Positions 24,125-35,901 of a stretch of DNA of 64,000 nt are shown in pieces. Positions within the stretch are counted from its first letter, which is position 1, and each line of letters opens with the position of its first letter. The DNA comes from Sphagnum compactum. Taxonomy: Eukaryota > Bryophyta > Sphagnopsida > Sphagnales. The position numbers and the translations under genes were made by a program. The notes below the pieces were generated by a model. That model was given only the letters and a program-made list of their open reading frames with translations. It ran no database searches and had not been told where the DNA came from. The stretch covers positions 5,063,267 to 5,127,266 of the forward strand of contig OZ234502.1 in assembly GCA_965153455.1 (NCBI GenBank). The letters run 5' to 3'.

Positions 24125-24651
24125 AAGTAGAAAAATTTGTTCGGTATCTTTCTACCGCATTTTTCTGTACCCTCTCTAAAACATATTATGAATTTGCAGT
24201 CTTGGAAGATGTGCATTGCCCCTGTCTCTCTGTGGAGAAAACTGATTTGCACAAGATTCCTGTCCAATTTGGATTTAGTGAACCTGTCCTGATGTCCTCT
24301 ATTTTGGACAAACTAGCTCAGAAGTTATTCCAACACTCCTTAGGACTGTTTCGATGGGAACTCAATTCTAATTACACAACTTTGTGTAAGAATTACAGCT
24401 TGGCTGATTCAGTGAAGGCCAAGCTGTCTGCCTTCTAGGTTATGGACCCATAACCTTTGCATCTGGTCCACCCCAAACATTGCTTGATTTTTAGTAGTAT
24501 GTATTATGATGATATTTGGATCGGAGGCGGGCCTGCCGCTCACAGTGATGGAGATATGGATTAGACTGTGATTCCCAGGTTGCTAGTCTTTTACGTTCTG
24601 CCAGGAGACACAGCACAAAACTTAGTACACTGAATGGGAAGGTGGCCAGAC
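24125..24651. other. convergent 3' region of golgin and coiled-coil genes
   Basis: The golgin stop (plus strand) and the coiled-coil gene stop (minus strand) are 527 bp apart, so both 3' UTRs must fit in or overlap here. I see no perfect AATAAA on either strand. No further gene. Confidence 0.6.
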
Positions 24652-26915
24652 TTAATGTGGGGATCTAGCAGTGTCAAATGCAGTGAAGTCGTACTGACCA
24701 GTAGCAATCCTTGCCTTCTTCGCCTTAATTTTGCGCATTTTCTCCATTTTCTGGTTATTGCTCTGAATTGTTTGAGTAGTGTCCTCAATTGATATCAGAT
24801 TGTCCCAGATTTCTCTTATTGTGTTCTCACTCTCCTCCAGCCCACTAGCCGTGAGCCCAACTTCTGGGAAATCCTCTGGCCCGCCCAGAGTCAGCGCAGT
24901 GTCGAGTAAACCTTGATCCATAATAGTGGTGTCATTTTTCCCATCTGCCATGGTCAGCTCCAAGGTACTCCTGTGGTTCTCACCATCTGCTGTCGCCATC
25001 AGTGTTGGTGTCCTTGCAACAAGAGGAACCTGAGACAGTTCCATGTCAAAAAACTTCAAATCAATTTTGCATGCAAAAACCTGTGAAGAGTTGTGTCGGA
25101 AGCCCTCTGCAACAATAATTCTTTGTCCATAATCTAATAAACCCTAAACCTAAACCCTCTTCATCATCCCATTCTTGGCAACTTTTAAAGAAGGTGAACT
25201 GATAATTTGAGTGCCTAGTTTGCTGCTACACAAAATAAAACATTAGTTGGCGCAGGAGACTTCTTCAAGCTACACGTTGTTGAGTACCAATCTCACTATA
25301 ATGCCAAACAATAAAAAGATTCTTGATGTTCAAACTTTGTGGAATAGTATACTTTACCAGTTCCTTAATTGCGAAGATGTGTGGGATTTCAGTTTTCAAT
25401 GTGTCAAGGAGCTTTAAGTTGGCAGCCTCCAGGGCGTCTTCAACCTAGGCACAGAGAACAAGAGTATATTTTTTGGCTTCAATTCTCTAATATGCTGAAT
25501 TCAAAAGAAAAGGAAATCAAGAGTAAAGCATAGTATGAGGCTTTGGCGCTCTGCAATCTATATTGGACGATGTGGAAATCGTGGAACGTACCCGCGATTG
25601 TAGAGTGTTCTGCTGCAAAGAAATTTTTCCTATGTCCGTTTGACCTGCATGCGAAGAGTCATGAAGAAAAGAACAGTAGCCATGGAGCACATCCATGGCA
25701 CTCTTACTCCAGCATGCATGTCCTCTAGCGATAATTTTGCAGCATCACAAGCGGAAAAGATCATGCACCTAAGCACTGTACATACTCTGAGCGCGCGCAT
25801 TCTGAACAGCGTTCTTCATATAAAGCAATTCCTCCTTAGTACTTTTCATATCGGCATGGCCTGCACAAGACAATGGAGAATCCTGTAAGCAAATGTAGCC
25901 AGTGACACTGTTTTTCCAGCGTATCCTCTACAAGATCTAGCCTATTACAGCAGCCGTAGATAACACTTAAACTGATTGAAGTCAGACGAGAGCAAGTAAT
26001 ATCACTGTACTCACTCTCCGCGCGTGCATTCTGAAGAGCCGTCTTTACTTGAAGCAGATCGTCGGCAATGTTTTTGAGAGCATTCTCCAGAGCACCTAGA
26101 CCGTTTTTGAAAGCGTTCTCTAGAGCGCCAAGTCCATTTTCGAGAGCATTCTCGAGAACGCCTAGTCTCGTCTCCAAATTTCGATCAGTGATATTGCCTG
26201 TTTGGGGAAACAGTAAGCAAGGTGTCATTAGTTTCAACTTTTCTTTTGATTCCAGCCATGTCGTGCATCATGTTGTTTCAATCGCATCAATTTACGCGTA
26301 GAAATCTGTAGGATCAAGAATTGGATTCATATTTAAAGAGAAGCCCGGTCACTCACAATTGTTTTTGGTCCAAGAATCCAGTCTCAGCGGAAGTAGATCC
26401 CGTATCTGCGACACGGAGGACGTCGTGCTACTACTACTCCCCTTAACGTCGCCTTTGGTCGGAAACAGAGGAGGTTGTCTTATGTACGCAGCATGGTATG
26501 GATTGATTTTTTCAGAAGAGGATTGCGTGGGCGTGGGCGCAGTTGGAAGCGGCCACGACAGAGATCGCGGTGAATCAGACATTGCCATAGATGCCGGCTG
26601 CAGCTTGTTGTGATTATGCACCTCATGCCTAGTCAACAACGAACGCGCTAATTCTTCTTTATCAGCAGACCTGAAAGAAAGAAATCCAAACCAGATCGAG
26701 CTGGATGACAAAAGAAAAGCCGAGAGCTGCAGGACGGAGCTTTCGAAACATTATGAAATTCAACAAAATCGCTTAAAAATATTAATCACACATGTAACAA
26801 GAAAGAGAACTCCGAAAAACAATCAGTACTAAGATGTTTCCGAGACAGTGACTTACCAGCTACGGCGGGCGGGCGTAAAGGATCCAGCGAGCTTTTTTGT
26901 GTCTTGCGTATCCAT
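24652..26915 (-). CDS. uncharacterised coiled-coil protein with 11-residue internal repeats
   Basis: Seven exons with canonical sites sum to 1224 bp (407 aa): 26857-26915, 26357-26670, 26015-26197, 25786-25860, 25592-25644, 25358-25444, 24652-25104. The start MDTQDTKKLAG is the only ATG that keeps exon 2 in frame across the strong GTAAGT donor at 26856. Residues 1-125 are Ser/Pro/Thr-rich (WPLPTAPTPTQSSSEK). Residues about 126-260 are coiled coil, opening with three 11-residue units (LGVLENALENG, LGALENAFKNG, LGALENALKNI). Exons 3 and 4 end alike (LLQVKTALQNARAES, LLYMKNAVQNARAQS), suggesting exon duplication. The C-terminal third is acidic, then KIKAKKARIATGQYDF. I do not recognise the family. 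The layout (Ser-rich head, mid coiled coil, basic tail) loosely recalls the meiotic PRD3/PAIR1 proteins, but that is a weak guess. Confidence 0.8.
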
Positions 26916-27366
26916 CGAGAGAGCTGCAACTGCTATCCTCCTCAGAGAGCAGCCGACGAGGGAATGCGCTTCAAAGAACGAACGAACCGAAAAGGGCTCC
27001 AAGAGTTTTATGAGGTCCCAGGTCCCGAGTGTGGGTCCTTGGTTGTTGGGATCTCAAATCCTGCTTGTTCCTGCCCGGATTCCGTCTCTTTTTTCCTTCT
27101 GCTGCCCTTTTTTCTTTGCTGGTGGTGGTCTTCGTCTTCTTTGCTTGCATCTCATGTCTCTCCCTTCCTTCGCTCTCTACACACACGCTCGCGCGCTCTT
27201 GGCAATAATAGCAAGGTGGGAATGGCGCAAGATTGATGGGTTGTAGGGTTGGAAGCAAACCGTCGGATAAAAAAAAATTACTACTTTTCTTCTTCGAGTG
27301 TTTCTCAAACCCTTGTTCTTCGAATCCATTCATTCGTATGCATTGTACAACGCGGCGAGGTCAGCT
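26916..27366. promoter_or_regulatory. 451-bp head-to-head intergenic region, probable bidirectional promoter
   Basis: The coiled-coil gene (minus) and the TON1-like gene (plus) have start codons 451 bp apart, so both promoters and 5' UTRs lie here. The interval is GC-richer than its surroundings and contains CACGCTCGCGCGCTC near 27185. Overlapping open frames on both strands show no recognisable protein. Confidence 0.7.
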
Positions 27367-30300
27367 ATGGATGACTACATGCGGGAGATGGGCGAGCTCA
27401 AAACCCTCGTCACTAAAACGTTGGAGAAGAAGGGTGTGCTTGCACGAATTCGGGTAACTCTTTTTTTTTTCCACAGCTGATCACATCAATGATCCACAGT
27501 CTGTCCGTCTGTCTATCTATATCTCTTAATGTCTCTCTCCCTCTCTCTAGTTGCTTCCTCCATTGCAAAAGACTGTTGTGGGACCATGGAAGTTCTGCTT
27601 TTGTTCAGTTTGCCTCTTGATGTGAGAGCTGCGAAAATGCATTAATTTTCAGCTTGGATGGATGCCAGTGATGTGTGTTGTTGTCTTTTTTTTCCTGTCT
27701 GTGGCACTGGAGAAAATTGGACTATTTTGTGATAATTAGACTGTTAGACTCCTCTAGATACAAGCCCTAGACTCTTCAGCTGTGTCTGAAGAATGGGTCA
27801 ATTTAGGTTGCACTGTGTAAACAATGCCTCTCTTTGGAGAAGGGACTGACTTCCCAGCAATAGCAGATGGATTAGGGCAACCGTTTTGCATGTTGAGGAG
27901 TTGAGTTCCAAGTTACCCTAATTCTATTCCAGGATATCACCCTAGTTGCAAACCCTCTCAGATGGATCTCTGCAGGAGGACAAGCCCCATGGTTTACAGG
28001 CTTAGGTTTTGGATGGAGCACATAAGGGTACATGTATATAGCCCCAATTGATTGTTCCATCAATGTTGCTTGCATCCTGATTGAACAACTCCTGTTAGGG
28101 AGTGGCTTGATACACATGATCTTTGCTTGTCTGATTAAGCAATGCAAAAGAAGCTTGACAGTTTGTGGGCAATGTGGGGGTGTACCCAATTTCTCTGCAT
28201 TACTATACTTTCTATTTCAAAGCCTCTGATATGTTTGTAAATGCTCAGGCAGAGCTACGGGCAAATGTGTTTCAAGCAATAGAAGAGCAGGATCGGGAAG
28301 CGGAGAACAATGGTGCTTCTTCATTTGCCCTATTGGGAAAATGCAGTGAGCAGGCCAAGCAACTCCATGCTTCTCATGCAGGCACTTAACCTTTCCCTTG
28401 CCATTATTCTTGTCTCCCCTCTCACCACTTCGTAGTCATTGATGGGGTCATGAACTTTCCATCATTCTGGGATGTTCACCCTTTACTCGTTCTGGATCAA
28501 TCTTACTTGTTCCACCCCAATTGGTGATGATGCTCAGAATAGTCAATGAGCTAGGTGGCAATTGGACAACAAAATAATAAAGTTAGACATTGCACAATGC
28601 TTGAATACAGAGTGTCCTTATGAAATTATGTATGTTTGCTGGAGACTGATTGTGCAGGCAAGCTGTTGATGAGTTTAGTATGTGAGTATTTTGAGTGGTG
28701 TGAACTGGAGCATACACTAAAAGTTTTCTTGCCGGAGCTCAATCAGGTTGTATTCTTTATTTCATTATTCAAGACACTTACCCCAATTCATCTCCTTTTC
28801 AATGTGTCTCTTTCTGAATTCCCACTGATGAGTTCATTAGGTTTTGAGTTGTGAATTGGTAGAATGACCAGTTATTACTGTGGTTTCAGTGACTCTGAGT
28901 AGACCCGATTTTATTTGTTGATTCAATAACCAAAGTAGCAGGTGAAGATTGGACTGACAGCAAGGTCATTCATTGCCACTGACATTTACCGTTATGGGAG
29001 GTGCGTTGGACAGCCCCGCACGTATATGAGGTCTGATCTGGAGGAGCTACTAGGATTGAAAGATGAGGCCAAGCTTGGGGATGCTGAGTCACGACCCCTC
29101 TTGCTTTCTGTGGTTGAGTCATACTTGAAGGCTCAGGTAAGCAGGCAATGTTGCACCTTGAGATGGTTTTAAAGGGGCAAGTGTCTAGTATTCTCATGCC
29201 TTTCCAACATACACAGGAAAAGTTTGAAGTCAATAGAACGGAATTTTATGAACAATACATTTTCCCTCACATTTCTTATCACACAAGTTGATGATTTTTG
29301 TCGCTACCTGAGGTGCTCACTAGTTAATGGTTGTCTTTTCTCAGGAAAAGCCAACAGCAAACAAGGTGAGGGCAAGCAGTCGTGGAAGAGCAGGTGATGC
29401 AGGAGATGGGATTTCAATGTCAAAACTCTCAGGTGAATTTTCCAAGGACAATGAGAAGGGTGGCACAAAGTCATCTCCAGGTCTAGAGGACTTTCCACCT
29501 CCTAGACGAGCCAGCGGGCAAGTGTGCTACATTCCTTGTATCTACAATGTGACTCTGTGGAGCTCTCTGCAAGCTCTTTTCTTGGCAAGTTTGCTGAGTT
29601 GTCTTTAGAGGATGTGAAGGACATCAATACCTAGTGCAGACTATAAGCTGGTTTCAGAATCTCCACAGGGTGCATGTCTTTGATTGAGTGTCTGCATGTT
29701 TACTGAATCGCACACATGACATATGTAATACTGAATAAGGACCTTAGTACAGGTATAGTGTTGGCAGCTGAGCAAACATCTGGCAACTGTCATTTCTAGG
29801 CTTCACCTTTTGTTCTGCTTGCTTTTATATTTGACTGTAGTCAACTCACACCTTATCTTCAGCTGAAATATTTTAAACAAGATTGGTGGCTCTCACCTAA
29901 AGTATGGCAATTGTCATGTGCAGCAGCCTTCCTGCTTACAGCGGGCTACCACGTGCCAGTAGCACTGCTCCTGGAAGGACTAGCATGGGGTCTGGCATTG
30001 ATGCCCACAGTGGGGTCAATGTACCCATGTCTGGTGAGTTCCTGTCTCATCTCTCTATCTAATGTACATCTGTTGTAGATGAGCATTTAAAACTAATTTT
30101 TTTTTGTTTCACTCACAAAACAGCTGGATCTGCAGCGGAAGTCAGCGGGCCCCACACAAGGGGTTCCAGAGATAATAATAGCAGGGGTAGCAGCACACAG
30201 ACCAAATGGAAAGAGTACTCTAGGAGACAGGAAGATGAAGTTAAGAGTGGGAGCAATGGCAGCAAGGAGGAGAATGCTTGGAGAGAGGGAGAATATAATG

Positions 30301-32556
30301 ATCCTTATGTGGATTCACCTAGGGTCGGTCAATCATTGTCAGACAAAGGAGGGCCTGTCAGTATTATGCAGCCTGCCAGCCAGCTCACCAGGTAATCTAA
30401 TTAACTGATATTGTTTTCTAGAACACCAGCCAGATTCATGTTTTGTAGCCATAGAAGTTCTGGTTTAGTTTGTGTGTGAATGTAGGTCAAGGATAGGCTG
30501 TGGGGGTAGGGCTGTAGTTGTTTGAATACATTTGATTCACTTTATGAGAGGTTTCTCCAATCAGATGGGGTTTGTCTTGGAAAGTAAAAAGGAGCTTCAT
30601 GCAAGTTTTTGAATGGGTTACTTTGTATCATGGGTGGGTCTTGGAATTTAATATGATTCTTTCGATTGAGATCTAGGTTGGTGGGTCCATGTTGTATCTC
30701 ATGATATTTTATTTGATTGAAAATGTGATCTCTATGGCCTTTTTTTGTTTTGCAGTCAGTCTAGAAAAGGCCTATCCATGGATGACATGGGCAATACCTT
30801 GGGAAACCTTCGTCTAGGTATGTTGGTTATGGCTTTGTTTTCCTCCCACCTCACTTTGCATGGCCTCAAGGACAAATAATGTTTGTTTCTCTCTCCAGTG
30901 TGGTTGTGTTAGGGGTCAGCTCTTGGCAAAAGTTTTCTTTGGTTACCTTTAACTGTAGGTGTGATGCATTGTATTATGCACTCATGTTTTGTATTCATAG
31001 GAGGGTATGTTTTGTAATCATGCTTATCTACACCCACTGTTGGGAGCTGATGAACTCAGTGGGTAGTCATGGCAGCTCGTCACTGCCGTTCGTGATGAAG
31101 GTGATGGTCTGTCACTTTGTGAGCGACTCTCATGAGGTTATGACTGCACTCATTGTCGTGTTACCTTTAATTGTTGTTGTGGAGATTTCTCTGCAACTTC
31201 ATCGATCTTTGTATTCATAGGAGGGAAGCATTAACAATTTGACAGCATGGTCCTGGAATTGGCAGAGGATGACAGTGCTTCTGACCGAGGTAGTCGCCAT
31301 AGCAGCATGTCAAGGGAAAATGTTGGTGGTCAAAGCAGGCAGCCAGCTTCTGCCTCAACAGTGACAAATGCCCCTTCTATTTATCGGTTGATTGCTTGTT
31401 CCCTGCTCATGTCCCACCAGTTGCTAAGCTACTATGGTGTCTGCTGATAGAGGATGATAGAGCTAGTTTGAGACATAGTAAAAGGAGCAACAAGAGTAAA
31501 AGAGAACAGATCTGGATTGAATGTAGTGTTGCTGATATCTGACAAACACACTATACAGGCCACTCTGGGAGTACAGTCATCACCATCAATATTGTTGTGT
31601 ATGGTTCTTTCTCATAAAGCAAGCTGTGTCCAGGAATATGTGTGGAGTTTCCAGAAGACATAACTTACATGGTGTCTCAAATGCTTGTTTGCAGTAAGAA
31701 GAACTCATCAGCATACTTTTACAGTGACAGTGACGATGACAATTCACTTGAGTATGTGCCCCTATAACTGCCTGTATCTTGTTTGTAAGCAGTTTGTGTT
31801 CTTGTCTTTTAACCTGTGTTGTGAGGGCCAAGCCCTGGTTGATGAGATGTGGGAAGATCCCCTACTAACCCAGTTGATATGGTCATTTTCATTGATTGAG
31901 TGGACTCTACCCATAAACTACCAGAAACAATAATATTGATGTTACTGGAATCTTCAAGATGTGGCACAGTTCCATAGGAGGGTTGCACTTAAACCCTAAA
32001 CCCTAAACCTGGAATGAGTATGCCATAGGATCTCAAGAGGTAGACAAGCTGCTCAGGGGTTATTGGGAGCATTGGTGGATTACTGTAAAAAAGGAACATT
32101 ATCCTTAGTAGTCCAGCCATGATGCAATACATGATGGTAGCCTTCAGCTTTTGCATTCTGTACCCTTCCAGTGCAAGGTCTGATTGAGAGATTTGCCACT
32201 GGAAACAACAGGGGTGCAGAAGAAGACTTGGAGGGAGATGCTGACGAACTCAATAGACGGAGCCCTCACTTTTCAGCAGTTAAGGTCTGCAAAGCACTTT
32301 CTTTCTGTTGACGAGAAATTTGTTTGACACTGATACTACTGCTGGTGCATTAGTCCAATGCTCATCATTGTATGCAGCTCCTGTACTTCCCAGTTGGCTG
32401 TTCTTTCAAACCCTAATGTAAATGCAGAAGATCAAATTGTCCTGTAACATGTACACAATTATTTTGTAATTGTTATTTTGGGTTTTGTTTGCAATATAGA
32501 TATGTAATTGGGTACTCAGGTTGACTTGTGTCTTTCTGGATAAACATCTGCAGTGA
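27367..32556 (+). CDS. TON1: TONNEAU1/FOP-like LisH protein, cortical microtubule organiser
   Basis: Exons well supported: 27367-27453, 28249-28381, 28658-28746, 28942-29136, 29345-29517, 29924-30033, 30124-30391, 30756-30817. Tentative: 31266-31349, 31695-31751, 32172-32284, and a last exon that opens with TGA at 32554. The protein starts MDDYMREMGELKTLVTKTLE and KKGVLARIRAELR, then AIEEQDREAEN, SEQAKQLH and LVCEYFEWCELEHTLKVF, the N-terminal region plus LisH dimerisation motif of plant TON1 and animal FOP. PLLLSVVESYLK matches the next conserved block, followed by a Ser-rich disordered tail with SDSDDDNSLE. TON1 acts with TRM proteins and the PP2A subunit FASS at the cell cortex to set microtubule arrays and the preprophase band. 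The tail is longer than in Arabidopsis (about 260 aa). Two introns (after 28381 and 29517) begin with GC. Confidence 0.88.
31057..31205. repeat. dispersed repeat family, copy in a TON1 intron (others at 56731-56866 and 57053-57226)
   Basis: Shared words in order: CAGCT, CTGCC, GTGATGA, GGTGATG, a GTGAG region, AAGGTTATGA or GAGGTTATGA, GACTGCACTCA, then GTTACC or similar and GAGATTTCTCT or GAGTTTTCTGT. All three copies run in the same orientation. Confidence 0.7.
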
Positions 32557-33849
32557 CCTTTGCGGCTCCATCAAAACTCAGACTCAAGCTGTGAGCAGGC
32601 TAATGTGCTCCTGCCAGGACGGGACAGATTTCTATGGAACAGGCTTGGGTGCAGATTGGGGTCCTTGATGAGCATCAGAAACTGCATATTTTTGCAGACT
32701 TTTGCCTGATCACAAGTGATTGATGTGTGGCAGCTGATTTTCAGTTATCCGCCATGCGCATCATCTAACAAGATTTTTTCATTGGGTGAGACATCATAAA
32801 TTCTTGAGTCTTCATTGAACTTCAACCTAAGAAATATGTTTCATCTCATATCAGGGGAAGTCTCACATTTGGAACTTGATTTTGAATACATTTTGTTTTG
32901 GTCTGATTTTCTTTTGTTGTCAATGATGATGTGGTAATTTTTGTTGTGAATTTTAGCTCTGAGCATCTTTGTGTTATGTTAAATTCATCTTTTCAGGGTG
33001 AGTTGCAGATCCATTTTTTGCAAATTCAGGTGGAATATGTAACTGGTGGGAACTGACCTAACCTGCACAATATACTGTCCTTATCTTTTCTGCAACAGAA
33101 TCACTGATGAAGTCAGTGGGGATGTTGCGGTAGATGGTCAATGCCATACATGTTGCTTTTGAGGGTCTGGGTCCCTTAACAACAATGTGCATTCAAACTG
33201 CTGCTGCTGTCATTCAAACTGATCTCTGTATTGTGGTCTGGTTTTCCTCTTTAATCAAGGTGCAGTCTCCCTCTTTTTCATCCTTGTTGATGGTTGCTGC
33301 TTTCCGGTCAGACCTGAAATATCCAATACCTTATTATAGGGTCAGCTCTCAATTCTTTTCAGGTTGAATAAGATTGTAAGTATGGAGAAATGCCTTCACA
33401 CATTCTTACTTAATCTTTAACTAGTGTACCCTGTGCCGTTGGCCTAAGTGGAACTGGTTGTCCAACTAGTTTTTCCTTCCAAAACCATTTTTTTTAATTT
33501 AATTGAATTTACAATGAAAAAAACTACACAAAATTCAATATCTCCTGGACCTTAGGGCCAAAAGTATCAAATCACCTTCATTGAATCCCAATCATTCAGA
33601 GCTTTCCAACAATATCAAGAGTGTACCCAAATTCCTGTGCAATTTTTAGTTTTGATTAAATGAATTTTCAGTCAATAACTTCTCAACCAGGTTGAAACAT
33701 TGTGAAACCAACTGGGTGCACCCCTACTCATCAATGGTTTTCCAATAGTACCAGGAGTGTGTGAAGAGGCAATAAAACAAACAAAGAAACTACCTTCCTT
33801 CAGAGATATGCACAATGCAGGCAACTAGAAAACCAACAAGACACAACAA
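32557..33849. other. 3' region of the TON1-like gene and intergenic DNA
   Basis: The 3' UTR probably occupies the first several hundred bases. From about 33420 the sequence becomes AT-rich with no recognisable coding. Nothing else seen. Confidence 0.5.
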
Positions 33850-34075
33850 TCGATCTATGAAGGAAGGTAGTTTGTTTTGTTTTGTTTTGTATTGTAGTTA
33901 TGAGATCGCACTAAACCAGGATGCTTCAGAAGATCATGTTCTTGGTGTCAATGAGAAGGGGTGCATGGGCTTGGTTCCATGACGTTTGGACTTGCGGTGC
34001 AAAAGTTCTTGAATATTGAATGATTTCTTCACTGGTGCAAAAGTTCTTGAATATTGAATGATTTCTTCACTGATA
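33850..34075. repeat. dispersed repeat, copy B, with a 38-bp internal tandem duplication
   Basis: This copy matches 9765-9960. Its right end has GGTGCAAAAGTTCTTGAATA and following bases duplicated exactly (33996-34033 and 34034-34071), absent from copy A, so the duplication is younger than the dispersal. Confidence 0.85.
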
Positions 34076-34859
34076 ATTAAATTAAATCATAGCTGAAAAT
34101 TTCGGAGGAATTGGAATGTAGCTTTGGTGTTGTTGGAAAGATCTTGATGAGCAGGATTTAATGGAATTTATTTGTCAAGGTTTGGATTCAGAATGTGGGA
34201 GACATTGAAATTTAAAGTGATTTCTGCTGCTGAAAAACTCCAATAAATTCCAAAAAACCAGGTTTTGGAAGGAAAAATCAGTTGAGATCGTGGTAACACT
34301 TGAAGGCTTACCATTCGATTCAAGCAAGATTTCCTTTCATATTTCACTGTTCAAAAAATAGATCCATACATTGCAAAACACTCTTCACATGTTGAGTTTC
34401 CCTATTTTGTAATGGGTTCACACTTGGGGAACGGACACAGGCCACACTAGTAGTAACAATAGGAGGAAACCGCATATATCACTGTTGCAAGCACAAAACC
34501 ATGATTACTACAACCTTCTAATCCATGACTTTGGAAAATGTCAAAAGTGCTCTACAAGCACTAATCCACGACTTGAGAAAAGATTCTAAAAATGCTCTGA
34601 AAAGTACTAATTATTCATGACTGGAGAAACCTGAAAAATTGCTCTGTGGGAAACTAGCAGCAAAAAAGTCAGACAAAGTTGCCAAAGCAAATCTCATGTC
34701 AGGTTGACACATGGGACACTCGACTCTGCCACAAAACAGACAAGGGGTGTGTCACACTGTCTGTCACCTTGCCATTTACATTGAAAATTATCTTAAGGCA
34801 AAAAAAGAAGAATTATGGGAACTCAAAAATATTTCACCTTGCAAAAATATAATCTTCAA

Positions 34860-35072
34860 AACATCCTCTAAAAGAGACAAAAAACCTTCAAGATATTATG
34901 ATTCTATAACTAATCTCAAGTTTAAGCCAAAATATCATGTTTAAAAAATCCTCATATAAAAATAGACCTATTATTACCTAGGGGGGCCAAAATCCCTTAG
35001 GCTACTATACTCTATAATGAATCTAAACACAATATCCTTGCCTTGGTAGGTAAGGCCAACAAACAAAAGAAA
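34860..35072. repeat. inverted dispersed repeat, copy 1 (partner at 61515-61757 on the other strand)
   Basis: The reverse complement of this block aligns with 61515-61757, sharing GGATATTGTGTTTAGATTCA, GAGTATAGTAGC, TAAGGGATTTT, AATAATAGGTCTATTTTT and CTTGAGATTAGTTATAGA. No coding content; element class unknown. Confidence 0.85.
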
Positions 35073-35867
35073 CATGTTGCAAGAAAGAAAAAAAACACCA
35101 AACAAGAAAGAGAGAAGAAAGAAAGAAAAAATGGATGCAACATGTGAGCTTTGCATTCAAGCTTTTTTTGCAAATGTGAACAAGTTGTGAACAAGTTCAC
35201 ATTGCAAAGTTGGAAGAACTTTCTTGTGCATGATCATGAGATCGAATTTTGCCATAAAGTTTTCCAGAACTGCAATTTAAACAACGTGCTTGAAAATTCA
35301 GGACAAGAAAGTTGCCATGGTACAAAATAGTGTTGTCATCGTCGTCGTCTTCGTAAATGGCCGAAACCAAACCCCGGCGAGCTGTTTACGAGACTTCTTT
35401 TTTTTGGGTCTAGAACCAAAACCAAAACCAAAAGTCTTGCTATTTTTTCTTCTTCTAATGTATACAAAGGTGATAGATCTGTTCGTATTTCGACTGTAAA
35501 TTTTATATACTAGTAGAGTTGCGAGTAGGTACTGAGGTTTGATCAGGACTGAGTGGTGTAAATCCAGAAAATGCACGAGAAACTGGAGGTGATTACGAGT
35601 CCGGAGTTGTTCTCTGTCGTGGGCTTAATCGAAGGCGCTAGACCTCCCATCGTCGATGTCATCAGAACGTACGTGTAGGGACCCACAAGTGCTCTGCAAT
35701 GAGAAAAACACAGACCCAACTATGCAACTTTTCAATAATAAAAAAAACGAAGTTCAGAAAAGATGGTTGCAGGAAGCATTCAGTTTGCAGGATAGAAGAA
35801 ATTCTTTGGCTAAATTTCGCCATTAAAAACAAAGAAACACAAGGTCAACAGTCACACAGAAACAATA

Positions 35868-35869
35868 TT

Positions 35870-35896
<27 letters not shown>
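35868..35896. repeat. (GA)n microsatellite at the DUF3455 gene stop
   Basis: About fourteen GA dinucleotides end two bases before the TAA codon of the DUF3455 gene, so they lie at the start of its 3' UTR. Confidence 0.9.

Positions 35897-35897
<1 letters not shown>

Positions 35898-35901
<4 letters not shown>

Noticed and set aside
23503-24438. 311-aa plus-strand open frame, the longest in the window
   Set aside because: It reads golgin exon 23717-23775 in frame and then runs through introns; the true last exon is in another frame and ends the GRIP protein properly.
26848-27333. three open frames of 110-132 aa in the head-to-head promoter
   Set aside because: They overlap each other on both strands, have no recognisable domain and span the first exon of the minus-strand gene.
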